Shown here: one piece after another, positions 13,677 to 27,044 of the stretch
Layout of the letters: each line of letters begins with the position of its first letter
Position numbering within the stretch: position 1 is the stretch's first letter
Assembly: GCF_000972845.2 (NCBI RefSeq)
Contig: NC_040032.1
Span: 17,398,871 to 17,462,870, forward strand
DNA from: Larimichthys crocea
Taxonomy: Eukaryota > Chordata > Actinopteri > Sciaenidae
DNA length: 64,000 nt
Direction of reading: 5' to 3'
The notes under the pieces: generated by a model
Database searches by the model: none
Told to the model about the DNA's origin: nothing
What the model saw: only the letters and a program-made list of their open reading frames with translations
Program-made: the position numbers and the translations under genes

Positions 13677-16600
13677 CAGCATGAGCATGTTTACAGTGCA
13701 TCAGTGTATCAGTGTCAATCAGTGTAAGAGGGAGAGATGGGAAAGCCCCTGCGAGCATATCACTCTGACAGAAATCTGGCCACTATCTCACCATTCAAGC
13801 CGAGCTGTGTGAGAATACGACGACCGAGGGAGAGCTGTGGTTTGGATTTAGACGTTTCCAATCACGTGGCTTAAAAGATAATTGCGCTTTATTAACAGAA
13901 CGCCATTATTTGTGTTGGTTATCATAACATGGCGCTCGCCAAAGTAATCGCTGAGATCCGGGAACACGGTAAACAGTCAGAAAATCATGATTGGATTAGT
14001 TTCAACTTCCATGGCACTGTTCTGTTTCTTTTTAACTTGTAACTTTGTTAAAAATACAAATAAAGTTGAGTTTAGTCAGGTTATCTCCAGTTATTTAAAT
14101 ATATCATGAACACTACAACTTAAAGTTTATATGATGTCAAATATATAACGTCAAATGGCGTAACCATGTATTCTTTTTGGGGTTGGGTCCCCAATAATAC
14201 CATGAAAATACCAATGAAAATACATTAAATACATCCTCCTTCAATGAAACCTGTCAACAGATCTGTCCCTTGTTATTTCCTGTTTATTTTCCTGTTTATT
14301 TCTGAAAACACCAACCTGTCTCAGACTTACTTAAATGTCTGCAGCACATTCATTGTTAAAGGATCTGTCATTTTTAATCACAGTATTTACATAAACATGC
14401 TTTGGGTATGTAATTTTATTGCCATTGGAAGCTGTCCTATTCACTCAACAATGCATCGTTTTAATTGGTAGGTGTGTTTAAGGTCAGTAAACAGTGAACA
14501 GCTCACTGAAGTGAAATGGCAGCCGCTGTTTCGGAGAAATAAGACAGAATATTCCTTTAAAGCACGTAAAGTAAGATTTAGCGGCATCTAGCGGTGAACT
14601 GGCTGATTGCAACCAACTAAATACCCCTCGCCTCCCAAGTGTGAAAGAACCAGGCTAAACAAATACCAATATTATCAACTTTTACTGATGTGTTTCAATA
14701 AATATCTATGGTGATGAACTGGTGACTTGTCCAGGGTGTCCCCAATATCAGCTGGGATCAGCTTGGATGGATCTATGAAGGTAGCTACAACACTTAACCA
14801 GAAGCTCAACCAACCAATCAGCCAACAGACCAGCAGTCTTAACTGGTTATACGATGATTAAACAGGACACATGTATCTGAAGTGAGCTAACATGCTAACA
14901 TGACGGAAAACACGTGATGTTTACATTTATTGTTATCGTAGATCATCCCATCCTGCTCCGGTTATTCTCATCACTGGGATTTGTTATTTTTAATATTTAA
15001 TGAGATGAGTAAAATAACTTCTGTCTCTGTAAAGACAGTTGTTAATCCGCACGTCTAACCACATCCAGAGTCGTTAAGGAAAGTGAAAGCAGGAAGGCTT
15101 GTGTCGAGGGTTTATGTGGCCTGGCTCAGGTTAAGAAATAGGATTTGAGTAAAGAGATTTTACCCCTTCCCTCCCGTTTTTCTTCTACTCCTTTGTTTAG
15201 GCTGGTGAAAGAGGGATTAACGCGAGGAGATTACAGCAGGCTTTACGAAGAAATTGTATCTAGGGAAATGCTTATTTACACAACAGCTCACAGCGGTGGC
15301 GAGAAGTTTGGTTCTCCATCTTCATTTCTGTGATTTTCTCTCTAATCATGTCCTAAAATGTCCTAACGTCTTCTCCCACCATATTATTTACCAAATGTCC
15401 GTCAAATATTACAAGATTATTACAAACAATGCAACTTAATGTGAACTATTTGATTTTCAGATAAGAATAGAGAAGATAACGTGTACGGGAAATAAACACT
15501 CGAAACTGAGAGCGTGTGCCACAATCAGATAATGTTAATTAAGTCTAAAATGGATGCATTCAGCATTGTGATTTCACACTTTAGTGACCCTGATGGAGAG
15601 GTTTCTTTTTTACGGTGTGTATGTGAATGCAGCTGGTTGTCCGCGGAGGGTCAGGGGACCGTGAGGAGATGTGATCAGGGATCAAAGAGGATCCCTGGTG
15701 GTCATCCAAGTGCCATGTTCCTACATGACCTCTCAATCAGACCTATTGATCCGTCTCACTATTAGCTGTCCAAACACACATAAAGGCCAGATCAACATTG
15801 CAGGCGGTGATTGACTGCGGTGGGCGGGAAGGTGAGGGAGGTGAGCCGATCAGAGACACTGCTTTGGGGTTAATGTGATGGAAAAGGAAAAAAAAGATAG
15901 CGATGCTCGTCGGCTGTTGTATGTGGATGATATGTACATAGTAAATGTCATGTGTAAGCAAGTCAATAATTCAACACGAGAGTTGTTTGCTTTCTCTGTT
16001 TCTCTCTCCGGTAAAACTCTACTAAGACGTCAGTCAACAATCCAGTATATTCGATATGCAGTGAGGATGGTGCAGAGCAAATAGCACGCACTGTTTTCTT
16101 TGTGGATCAATAACATAATAATGATACAGTATGCACACTCTGCCGGTGTTATAACAGCAACTACTGTATGTTTTGGGGATAAAGGCGTTGGAGCCCATCC
16201 ATCCATTATTTTCATTATCGTACTAATTAGTTTTTCATTTAATTGTTTTGTTTCTTCCACAAGAAGCACAAGTTCAGACCCAAAGACTAAAAAAACTCGT
16301 AAATATTGATGATTCAATTTAAAAATTGTAATCGACTAATTGTAAGCGTTAGTGTAGGTGCACCCTGAAGTGGTCACCAGCCTATCAGAGACCTAAGACA
16401 CATTAACAACCAGTTTCTTCACCTCCTGTGTCTTTTGACTGTGGGAGGAAACGAACATAGACACATAGAGAACATTGAGTTCTCGACAGAACCCAGACAT
16501 TGTGCTCTCCAAATATATCTCTGTTTGTGATGAGAATGAAAAGAAACCTGGATGACTTCGGCACCTTGAGCAGTTTGAACTGTGATTAAGAATAAGAGGT

Positions 16601-17565
16601 TTTAAAAGAGGCTGATTCGGCATCCTTCCTTTTTAAAGATTCAAGATTCACTCTAGAAAAGTTCTGAGGTTCTTAATTTGAGGATTTTATTTTTCTGCAG
16701 TGTTAAACTTCTACTCCATGATACTCTACAGACCACAGACAACTGAGACCAAGTCAAGATCAAAACCAGACAGTATATAGCCTACTTAGGTAGCTAATAT
16801 TCACGAAAACTCTTTGAGCACTTTTATCGGATGTCCTACACAAGTACTGGCTGCTAATTGTTTAGACAATACTAAACAATACTTTAAAATATAATTTATT
16901 TCTGACTATTGTCCATAAACGGTCGTGTCTGTCACTTCTTATAACTTTTCCACAAAAGTTAAAATAAATGCAGTCAAAAAATGTTTGCTTTGATTCCTCC
17001 AACATCTGTGACACACTGGCATGAACCTAAATTACCCGGAGCCCGCCTCGGCCTTCAGAATAAACCCCTCTACTATGATGGTGCACGATTGCCCCCAAGG
17101 ATTACGTTGTAGCTGTGTAATACTCGAGATCTGTCTCAAGACCACTTTTTGAAGGTCTCGGTCTCGTCTTGTCTTGGTCTTAGTCTTGGTTGGTCTCAAC
17201 CCCTCAAAGTCTTGGTTTTGCCTTGGTCTTGGACTCTTGGTTTAGATGGTCTTGACGCCAGCACTGCGTTGTAGCTTATTTTGCAGCTCCTCCTTACTCA
17301 ATACTGGCTTAAAAACTTTGATGCAAAAACACAGAAAAATAAGGTCCAGGTTCAAAAATACTGAAGTCACTGCTTCCAACACAGCACTTCACCGAACACA
17401 GAACATTTTAAACACAATTTTTTACTTGTGTCGAAGCCTCTATTGTCGTTGCTGATGATGATTTCTGCAGTTTAATTTTGGTAAATGTGATATTTAATAC
17501 TTTGATTCTGAGTGTTTTTCTGGTCATTTGGCGTGCTGTCCTGTCCTTTCTGGTAAACACTCTAA

Positions 17566-17604
<39 letters not shown>

Positions 17605-18072
17605 GTGTGTGTGTGTGTGTTGTGTGTGTGGCAGCAGTTAAGCTCTCTCTCTCTCCATGCTGGGCAGTGACACTCCTCTGCCACCAGCACTCTAATAGGG
17701 AGGGACCAGGCAGCTCACTCAGTGCCGCTAATGCAGCTCACTGCCCCGGGCCATGGGCTAAGCTGGAGTACACACACAAACACACACACACATACACACA
17801 CACACACACATATGATGGCAGACACACACCATATATCCAACACTGTCTCTTATCTGCTGCTAAATCAACAAGGTGGAAGAGGAGTTTTTATATTTGCCGC
17901 TGGATGTTTACTTTTAGCGAGTGACATTATTTTTAAAGGGCCGGAGTTGCTTCTGCGTTTAAACCGTCGTGCTCGTGCAATTAACAGTTCAGTAAGAGTT
18001 AATGGGATATCCAGTTCAGGGGTAGGTGTTTGGACCACGGTGGCACACTTTTGTATGGTGCGGTGCATCGGG

Positions 18073-18130
<58 letters not shown>

Positions 18131-21100
18131 GTATGTGGTTTCTCTCTCCCGGGACTCTCATTATCACTGCTGTCCCAGATGTCACCAAGCACATGAAACA
18201 CACGTCATGAATAATGGAGTCCTATTTCTACATCTCTCCCCCATTTCTCTCCTATCCTCCCACCCTCTTCCCCTCCATCCCTCGTTTCCTCTGATGCTTC
18301 TACTGATGCTTAATCTCCTCGGCGCTGCCTCTATCTGAGATGGTCCATTTAGCTTTATGCAGCATCGTCGGGCCTGTCAGGTTAGGGTGGGTTTACGACG
18401 GGGAGAAGAGTTATACGTCTTTTGCATACGATGGGGTTTAAGTCTGTCCCCGACTGTCCCTTCAGCCTCCACAACATCCCCTCCCCCAGTGTTTACTGTT
18501 TAAAGTCACACAGGGCAAATTGGGACAGAGCAGTCAAGTGAAGCAGAAGAGATGTGGGTCCCATCGCAGTGGAAACTGGACTCAGCTCTGTCTGCCTAGT
18601 CCCTCTTTCTCCCCACAACCTCCACCTTTGTCTGCACCTCACCTCCGTCCCCTCAACTTTCCCCTCTTCCGCGTTGTCTGTGCACAACGCAACATACATC
18701 AGGGTCAGGGCTGGGGGAGAAATATGATTGAAAGAAGAGGTAAGCAGTCAGAATTGGTTAGGAAAAAGGACAGCAGTTAGGATTAGACAGTGAAGCGTGG
18801 CTTTTTAATGAAAACATGACAGAGCTGCGGCTTCTTCCAATGCCTCGCATCTCGCCCCCACTTCCAGAAAATGAACAAGCGACAGAGAAGAAAGCGAGAG
18901 GGTAAAAAAAAAAAAAAAGGGGGGGGGAGAGAATTGAACGCAGAGATTCAGATATTGCTCATGCAGTGTTAGTCTTAACTGGCAGCGTGACTCGTGCTCC
19001 GTCTCAACAGTTTGGTCGTGTTAACAAAGTCTCTTTTATGGAGGGGATGCAGCGGGGTGGGCTTCCATTGCACAATTAGTTGTTATACATCAGTTGTGCC
19101 AATAAAACCTGCTTTGAATGTGAATTGGAAGGAGTTAAGAAGACGCCATTCATAGATGTTAAGTAAGTGTGCAGCAGAATAAAAGCCAGGAAAGTGTATA
19201 TATTTAATTGGCTGACACCTGCTTCTACTTGGGCTTTTAATGTACACAGCAGAGAGAGCGGAGAGAGCAAAAGGGAGGGTGGAGTGGGCTCTCGCTTTGA
19301 ATACAAATGCAACACCCCCTTTTTTTTTTTGCATAAAGGAGTGGAGAACACAGACATGGACTGTTATCTCCTCCTCAGTTTAACCCTCCATCTTTCTCCT
19401 CTACTGTCTTCTCCTCCTTCCAGCACCCGTTCCTCTCTGAGTCAAGTCCACCAGTGCTCATTTCCCGCTTTAACACATTCCTCTGCTGCAAAACTGGACG
19501 ACTGCCATTCACTGACTCCGCTGTGCTAATTTTATTGCATAGTTTATTATTTTTCATTCCAGCAGGGAAATATTTTTTGTCCTATTTTAAGCCCGGTAGG
19601 TGTTTCCGTATCCGTGTGTGTGTGTGCCTAGCATGTCTGCATTTGTGAGCACCAAGCATATTCCAGCACCGCAGAGAATATCTCCAGAATACGCTGCGTT
19701 TTTTCCTCTTCTTTCTTCTTCTTTCTGTGACAGTCACAAGTCTTTGATCCGCTCCTCCTCACCCTCTCTCTTCTCACCTTCTTTCAAATTCTTGCCGTTG
19801 AGAAGCAAGGGTATGAGACGGAGGTACAGAATGCAGTTATTTTTTTCCATCGTCAAGCTCAGAACATTGCCGGGTTTTTTTTTTTTTTTACACCTTTCGT
19901 CGTTGAAAGGGTTTTAATTTGTTTGCAACATTACGATAACAAACTAAACTGTGACGTTCGTGCGCCTTATGTCTTCATTTGCGCTTTGGCAGTACACAGG
20001 AGACAAAATCTTTGTCTGTCATCAAGCTTACAATCAGATCACTGCAGATACATCCAGAAAATATAAAGTTTAAAGTCCAAAGCTTTTTTATTTTACTATA
20101 CCTGTCTTCTCTTTCAGTAGTTTATTGGTGAAAATGAATTGGTTTGCAGGTAATACTCATTGACAGTATAAAGAATGGACGTCACCCACAGGTTTCTGAG
20201 TGAAGCTCAGAGTGTGGTGGCTCTGGCCACCGCCATCTTGGTAGTCTTGCCTCTTCCGCCTCCTGGCTAATCTAAAAATCAGCAAAGACGTGGATCATCA
20301 GTGGACCTGAAGCAAACTGAATGAAGCCTGGGTGCTCAAACAAGCCATTTGTAACGCCACCTAACTGTCAATCAAAGTGTCCATGCTGTTAATTATGCAT
20401 AACTTTAAGCCATAATATAATTTGAACAGGTGAGTTAAATAAATATTCAGACTCAGTACAGCTGTCATGAACAGGGAAATTAGCTATAGAGACCAAAACA
20501 GTTTTTTGTACCAGGCTGTAAACATGTTTATTTCTGCTGTGAAGTTTGACATTTTAACATGGGGACTTATGGAGACTGACTCACTTCTGGAGCCAGCCTA
20601 AAGTGGACGTTTGAGGAACTGCAGTTTTTGGCACTTCTGCATTGGCTTCACTTCACAGCCACAGAAGTTGCTGCTTGTTTTTAAATTTTTTAAATTTTAT
20701 TTTTAAAGTTAAAGTTTAAGGTCAAATGCATACCAGTCTCCTCTTTGAACAGTTTGTTGGTGAAGATCAGTTTACAGGTGAGGCTCCTTCACAAATCTGG
20801 ACTTCTGGTTTTAATTTCAGAGCTGTTTTTATGAATAGAGTTCAGTGCAGGGAAATTACACATCATCTTTTATTTTATATTCACTCCTCACATCCGTGAT
20901 CCACTCAAAAGGCAGATTAATAGACTATGTTGTGCATACTTATGCGTATCAAAGCCTCAGGTAATGTGTCGATACGTCAGCTCGTGTGTAATCGTAAGGT
21001 AACAGTTTCATTGAGTTTTTCAAGTCAATTTCTTTCCAATCTTCCAACTTTAGATCACATCTCTTTAATGGATAAACATGTTGTGCTGTAGGCATCTAAC

Positions 21101-24100
21101 TAAGGATTTCTACTGTTGTCGATTTGTGGAGGAGTGAAACCTTCTGACCCTCCGCTGTTTTGGCACATTTTACTCCTTGTGCTGAATTATAGTCGTCATA
21201 ATGAGCAGTGAAAATACGCTAACCTTCATTTAACTGGGAGAAGCCTTCAAGGCAAGGAACCACTGCCTTTGACCATCAACAGTGTGAGTAAGATGGAGAC
21301 TCCAGGGATCAGATTGTAGTGATCTGCCCGAAGGAAAACATGGATGTGAGTTCGACAGCTCATTAGCCTTTTCCAAACTGATTAGATATGGTCCACGCCG
21401 GGGAACTCCCAAAGGAACGCCAGTGTTTGTACTCAGAGCTGTGAACGCTGCATGATCACACCGTCAACTTTAGCATCTGTTTTGCTTTGTACACAACAAA
21501 AAAAAACAATATTTCAGAAAGGTTAGTCTTATAAAATAATTCCTGCTAAGAGAGGAAAAAGGTTGTCTCCTAAAATAGACTAGTCTAGATAGAAATTTGC
21601 CCCTCTAAAGCATGTAGGTCAGATTCATTTCCAAGAGCTAAATTAGTTTCCTGTTGAGGGTAGAGAAGTCCAACTCAGTTTCCAAACTGCACATAAAACA
21701 GCCAATGAGCAGGCAACAAGTAACTACTTGTTATCCTTATTTTGAAGCACAGATTTGGACTAAACTGCCTTTGAAACCAGAAAACTTCAGATTGAGAATC
21801 AGAAAACGGGAAAACTTTTTTAAAGAGTGTGTTATGTTTTTGGAAAATATTTGCAATTGGATGCAAAGCTGCTCCCCTCCCCGCTGGCATCTACCACCAG
21901 TTCACCATTCTGGTTTTTGCAGCCGTACAGCCGCACAGAGGGTTTCACTGTTTCGTCCTTGACGATTGTAAACACGTCGTGCTTTAATAATTGCTGAAAG
22001 TACACCGAAAAATCGTAACAGGATGGCAGTGAGAAGACCCTAGCAACAGGGAGAGGATGAAGAAAGCGTGAGAGTGGGAGGGAGGGGGAAAGATGCAGAA
22101 CATCAATAAATAATGGCCCCACTGAGGAGGTGGAAATATGGGCCTCGTTATCTTTGCGCCGACGCCTTCATTTGCATGTGAGAAAATGAGGCTGCTACGA
22201 AACACACACACACACACACGGTGCACACACACACACACACACACACACAAACACTCCTGGACCCACACGGGCTACAGTATATATCCTATTTATAGACTCT
22301 GTCATGCTTTTATTTTTTCCTATTCTCCCTCGCACATTTATACTTCCATTATTTTCCCTTTTCTTTCCTCCTCTTTGGAATTTGTTATAGCCGCAGGTCT
22401 GGCCTGCCGTGTGATGGCGAGGCCACGGGCATTTTGTTGGATTAAAAAATAAATAAAGCGCGAGCAAACCGTTATTACACAGGAGAGGTTCATTAAGGAC
22501 ATACAGTACAATTAATTTGAGTAGTGCTACTTTATTTTTTACATTACATACATACACACATAGCATAGAGTTAACAGAGGACACTCAGTCACAGGGTAGC
22601 TGCGGGTTTTAAATGTCGTGTTCAGACGTGGATTTAAATCAGCTTCAAATGAAAGCATAAGGGTAGATACATATAGGACTCTGTGGCTGGGAAGTGAAGC
22701 CAATGCGGTCTGCATTTCCTCAAATATCCACTTGAGGCTGGTTACAGAAGGAGTCAGTCTCCATGTTTAAATACAGAAATAAACATGTTTACAGCGTGGT
22801 ACAAAGAACTGTTTTGTCTCTATAGCTAATTTCCCAGGTCATAACAACTGTACTGAGTCTGAATTTTTATTTCACTCACCTGTTCAAATTATATTAAGCC
22901 TTAAAGTTATGAATAATTTGATTGACAGGTAGGTGGCATTACTAATGGCTTGTTTGAGCACCCAGGCTTCATTCGTCTTTGCCCATTTTTAGAGGAAGAG
23001 GCAGGACTGCCAACCATGGCGACAGCCACAGTTACCACACTCTGAGCTTCACAGTGACTCTTCAGAAACCGTTGTGAAGCAAAAAACATACAATTGAAAA
23101 TGAAAAATATGGAAAAGATGAAGTAGGGGAATGCAGAGAAATATAGTTTTTTTTGTTGATTGTAAGAAAACAATTAAATTCTTTAATGAATAATACACAT
23201 TCCTGTTACACACAATATTCCTGCATTTAGCACTCATGAGTAATGATTAGAAAAGCTCCTCTCTGGACCCCATCTGCATCAGGAATACATGAACAATTTT
23301 GCACAATTTTCCTCCATGAATGGGTCTCATTGAGACTCTGACCGAAATCCAACAATGTTGACATCCTCTAGGCGATGCAGCTTCTTTCAAAAAAGCTTCT
23401 TTCTGGGTGAAAGAACTCTTTAAAGAACCATTTAGAAAAATACTTAAACCGCTAAATAGCGGATGGAGGATCCATGAGTGATTCTATTTTTTACCTAATG
23501 GTGCTTTTAGTTTCAGTTCGTGGTGTTTTGCAAAACAAAAAAAAAAAAGCTCGCCCGAACAGACGCTAGAACGGCTGAATTTGCATGTCTGAATCTATAC
23601 AGTCTTTTGAAGAAGCCACGAAAAAAAAACATATGAATCTACTGTTTTACTATAAAGCCTGACGGCACACTTTGTGTCTTTCTTCTAGTTATTTTAACAA
23701 ATAAACACACACGTTTGAGACATATTCATATGGAGTTAAAGCAGAGGACAAACGCCTCAGAGAGGGACTAAAACATCACAGGTTCATGCAATTGTGGCAC
23801 AATTTGAAAAACAAATTATGCAACACTAACAACCGCAGACTACTTGGAGCTGCACGCATGCATGCATGCATGTTTCACTGCAGCTGTGTGTGTGATTGTG
23901 TGTGTTTTATGCACATTGGCTCTGTTTCCCATTATCTAGTCAAGTCAGCATGAATAAAAGCTGAGGGAGCACAGTGATTTAGTAATTAATATTTTACACT
24001 GTCTGCCACTCTGCTTGGAGACTGAGAGCGAGAGACGAGAAGAGGGTTCACATGCGCGGGGAGATGAAGAGAGAGTCGACCAAAGATCAACTGATTGTTG

Positions 24101-26483
24101 CGCTTACGAGTCGCTCGGTCAAGATGGACGGATATTAAGGGCAATGATGTGACGTGCGTTGTGTAATCAGTGTTGTTTCATAGGCGTCGCTGCCGATGGG
24201 TTGAATTCAGTCTTCTGCTGAAGACAGAAAGTCTGGCTCTGACAGATCCAGCTGACTCTTTCCCTCCCTCCCTCCCTCCCTCCCTCTCTCTCTCTCTCTC
24301 CCTGCCTATGTCAGAGTGTTGTGACAGGCGAGTCGTCGGTGTTGTGGGAGTAGCAGTCTTAAAGTGCTCATTATCCTGTAAGGCTTCATTCTGGGGGGCA
24401 AACAAAGGCTGCTGTGAAATTGCAGCCTGTGCCTCCTCTCGGGTCATACAGTATATTCCATGCAAACACATGCACAGTCCATAACTGCTACCTTCAGTGT
24501 TCCCGCTAAACCCTCCGCAAGACCTCGACAAACACAGCGCCTGTAGATGAAATATTGATGCTGATAGACACACAGGTGCACCTGAACGCAGCCAATCGAG
24601 CTGCTGGCCTGAAGCTTCGACGCTAAAAGATACAGCTGATGTTTAACCTACTAACCTTTTTGTATAGCAATAACCGTTTTGAAAACATAAAGACAAATTT
24701 TTGGTTTGATTGTTTGAGAATGTGTGATGACTTTATCAGCTGAAGGTTTTAGTTGCACCCATTAGCAAGAGGTCACCAAGGAATATACTCCAGAAAGTTG
24801 TTACAATTCCAGTTTTGTTTGGATCTTTATTTCCTATAAATGCGGATGCGAACGGATGTGACTCGTTCTGTTTGTGCTGCAGCTGCTGGAGCTAATTGCA
24901 GCTGTTCTAGTCAAAGTTTTAAAACCCCACCAGAAGTGGTACGGCCCGTTTCAGAAGCGTTTCTCCGCTCAGGCCGAGAATATGCAGCTGTTCTAGTTTT
25001 GATGGACGCTGCAAGCAAGCTTGCATTAATCTGCACAGAGCAGCCCGAGCTAGCCGAAGTCAGACGTCAGACGGCATAGAGAATCTGGTCAATTCTAACA
25101 AAAAAAAACCCACCTCGTACAAACTGATTGCAAAAACAGACAAAAGGGAAACTATTTATCGACGTAGTACATTTACTTATAGTTGAAGCATGTAAACCAA
25201 GACAAAAATGACCAAATCTGAGAAAGTTAACAAAGTCTGGCAGAAACACTCCTGGTGGGGTTTGAAGTCACGTAGAGTAAGGGCCAAAACAGCCGTGACG
25301 TGTCCAGTGGGGTTCCACCATAAACTGGAGCTTCAGATCCATTTAACCAACCTATATCCCCCTCCATTAATGAGATACATTGATTTATTGAATAAGGAAT
25401 AAGCTCCATGAAATTCAAGAAAATACTTTGTATTAACAGTCATACATGGACGTCTCTCATCTCGATGCCTCTATCTACTTCCAGTCACAGCACATCGTGA
25501 CACACTTGATCTTTGGCCTTTCGTTTTTGTCACCACACTTAAAAGGGAAGAATATTTAGATAGTTTGGGGACGATACGATGAGTTTTACATTGTGTGTAT
25601 AAAGGGACGGTAAATCTGCCTCTGCTCTGTCTATGGGTGGTGTAAATGACCGCTGTGTGTCCTCCAGGCCTTGAAAGAGTGCCAGGTTTTGGGAAGCAAC
25701 ATTATCAGGCAGGTAGTGCCAACTGTTCAGGCAGCTGTTTCTTCTTAGCACAATACGGTTTTGCTTTGAGCACAATGGTTTTGTACCAGGGCGATCATCT
25801 TTTTTTCTGTTTCTGTCAGCAGGTTTCATTTCGAGGATATTAATGTAAGTCTTTACCGGTTGTGTCTTCCTCAGGTAACAGGTTCTCGCTGACCTCCTTC
25901 GGAGCTCTTTACATCTCTGATGTTCAGAAGGAGGATGCCCTCTCCACATACCGGTGCATCACCAAACATAAGTACAGCGGCGAGACGCGCCAAAGCAATG
26001 GAGCCAGGCTCTCTGTTATGGGTGAGCCGCTTTACTCATAATAGTTTGATATTTCTCTTTACCTTGATCAAAAAAAAATAACCCTATCTCTGCCCTCCAG
26101 ACCCCAACGAGTCCTCACCCACCATCCTGGACAGTTTCCAAGCAGGGGAGTTGTACGCAGGTCAGAGTATCGAGCTCCCCTGCACAGCGGGAGGTTACCC
26201 CAGCCCCACCGTGCGCTGGCTGAAAGATGGTCGCCCGCTGCCCTCAGATGCCCGCTGGACACGGCGTTTGACAGGGCTGACCATCAGCGACCTGAGGCAG
26301 GAGGACAGCGGCAGCTACGCCTGCGAGGTCACCAACAGTTTTGGCTCAAAGGAGGTGTCGGGACAGCTTCATGTTATAGGTGTGTGAGCACAACTACACA
26401 CACATTCACGAAACAACCTGACAGACTCCCACGCTGTCTTCTCCGTGAATCAGCCTGGCAAACTCCTCTCCTTTTGGTTCGAG

Positions 26484-26531
<48 letters not shown>

Positions 26532-27013
26532 TTATATATAAGTTGCAGCCCAGAGTGTGTCTGTAACAAACGTGTGTGAGCTGTATGATGCCCCGTCACA
26601 TCAGGTCTCAAAAAGAGAAGACAGGGCAATAATCCACTGAGACTGAATCCGTAACATAGCTGCCAGCACAATTCACCATCAGAGAGACATGAGAGGGGTG
26701 AGGAAGACGGAGATAAACACGAGGGGTCACAGAAGGGACGACCAGACATCCAGACACTGCTGGAATGACTTTATCTCCGGTGTAATATGAAGATAATAAG
26801 AGAATAAATGCACATTGTGGAAAGTATACAAAGAAACAAAGAGCGAGAGAAGGCGAGACAGAGGGAGAGAATAGAGAGGCGGTAGGCTTTGCCAGTGGGC
26901 ACATCATGGCAGCACACTCTGTGACTCTGACAGGGTGAGGAGGGGGGTTGGGAGGCACAGAGATGCCCCCCAGCACACACCACCAGCTGCCTTATTGCTC
27001 ACTGACATTTTCG

Positions 27014-27044
<31 letters not shown>

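Larger units (their letters stand above)
6918..25874 (+). other. dscaml1: dscaml1 intron 3 (about 19 kb, interrupts Ig2)
   Basis: This is the largest intron in the window. All open frames in it are short and most are translations of microsatellites, so I call no gene. It contains CTC/GAG runs at 7.1-7.2 and 7.65 kb, several CA/TG tracts, an AT-rich tract at 12.0-12.14 kb, G-rich runs at 13.06-13.10 kb, and three copies of a dispersed repeat (near 9.1, 20.2 and 22.7 kb). It also has a MITE-like fragment at 14.56-14.7 kb, a repeat with GTCTTGGTCT motifs at 16.7-17.27 kb, and degenerate fish repeat pieces near 9.29-9.44, 14.70-14.77 and 16.34-16.46 kb. A low-repeat block at about 23.92-24.02 kb could be regulatory. 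Confidence 0.85.

Noticed and set aside
24840..25079. 80-residue open frame with Ala-rich start
   Set aside because: There is no splice context, similarity or codon pattern to support it; it lies within intron 3.
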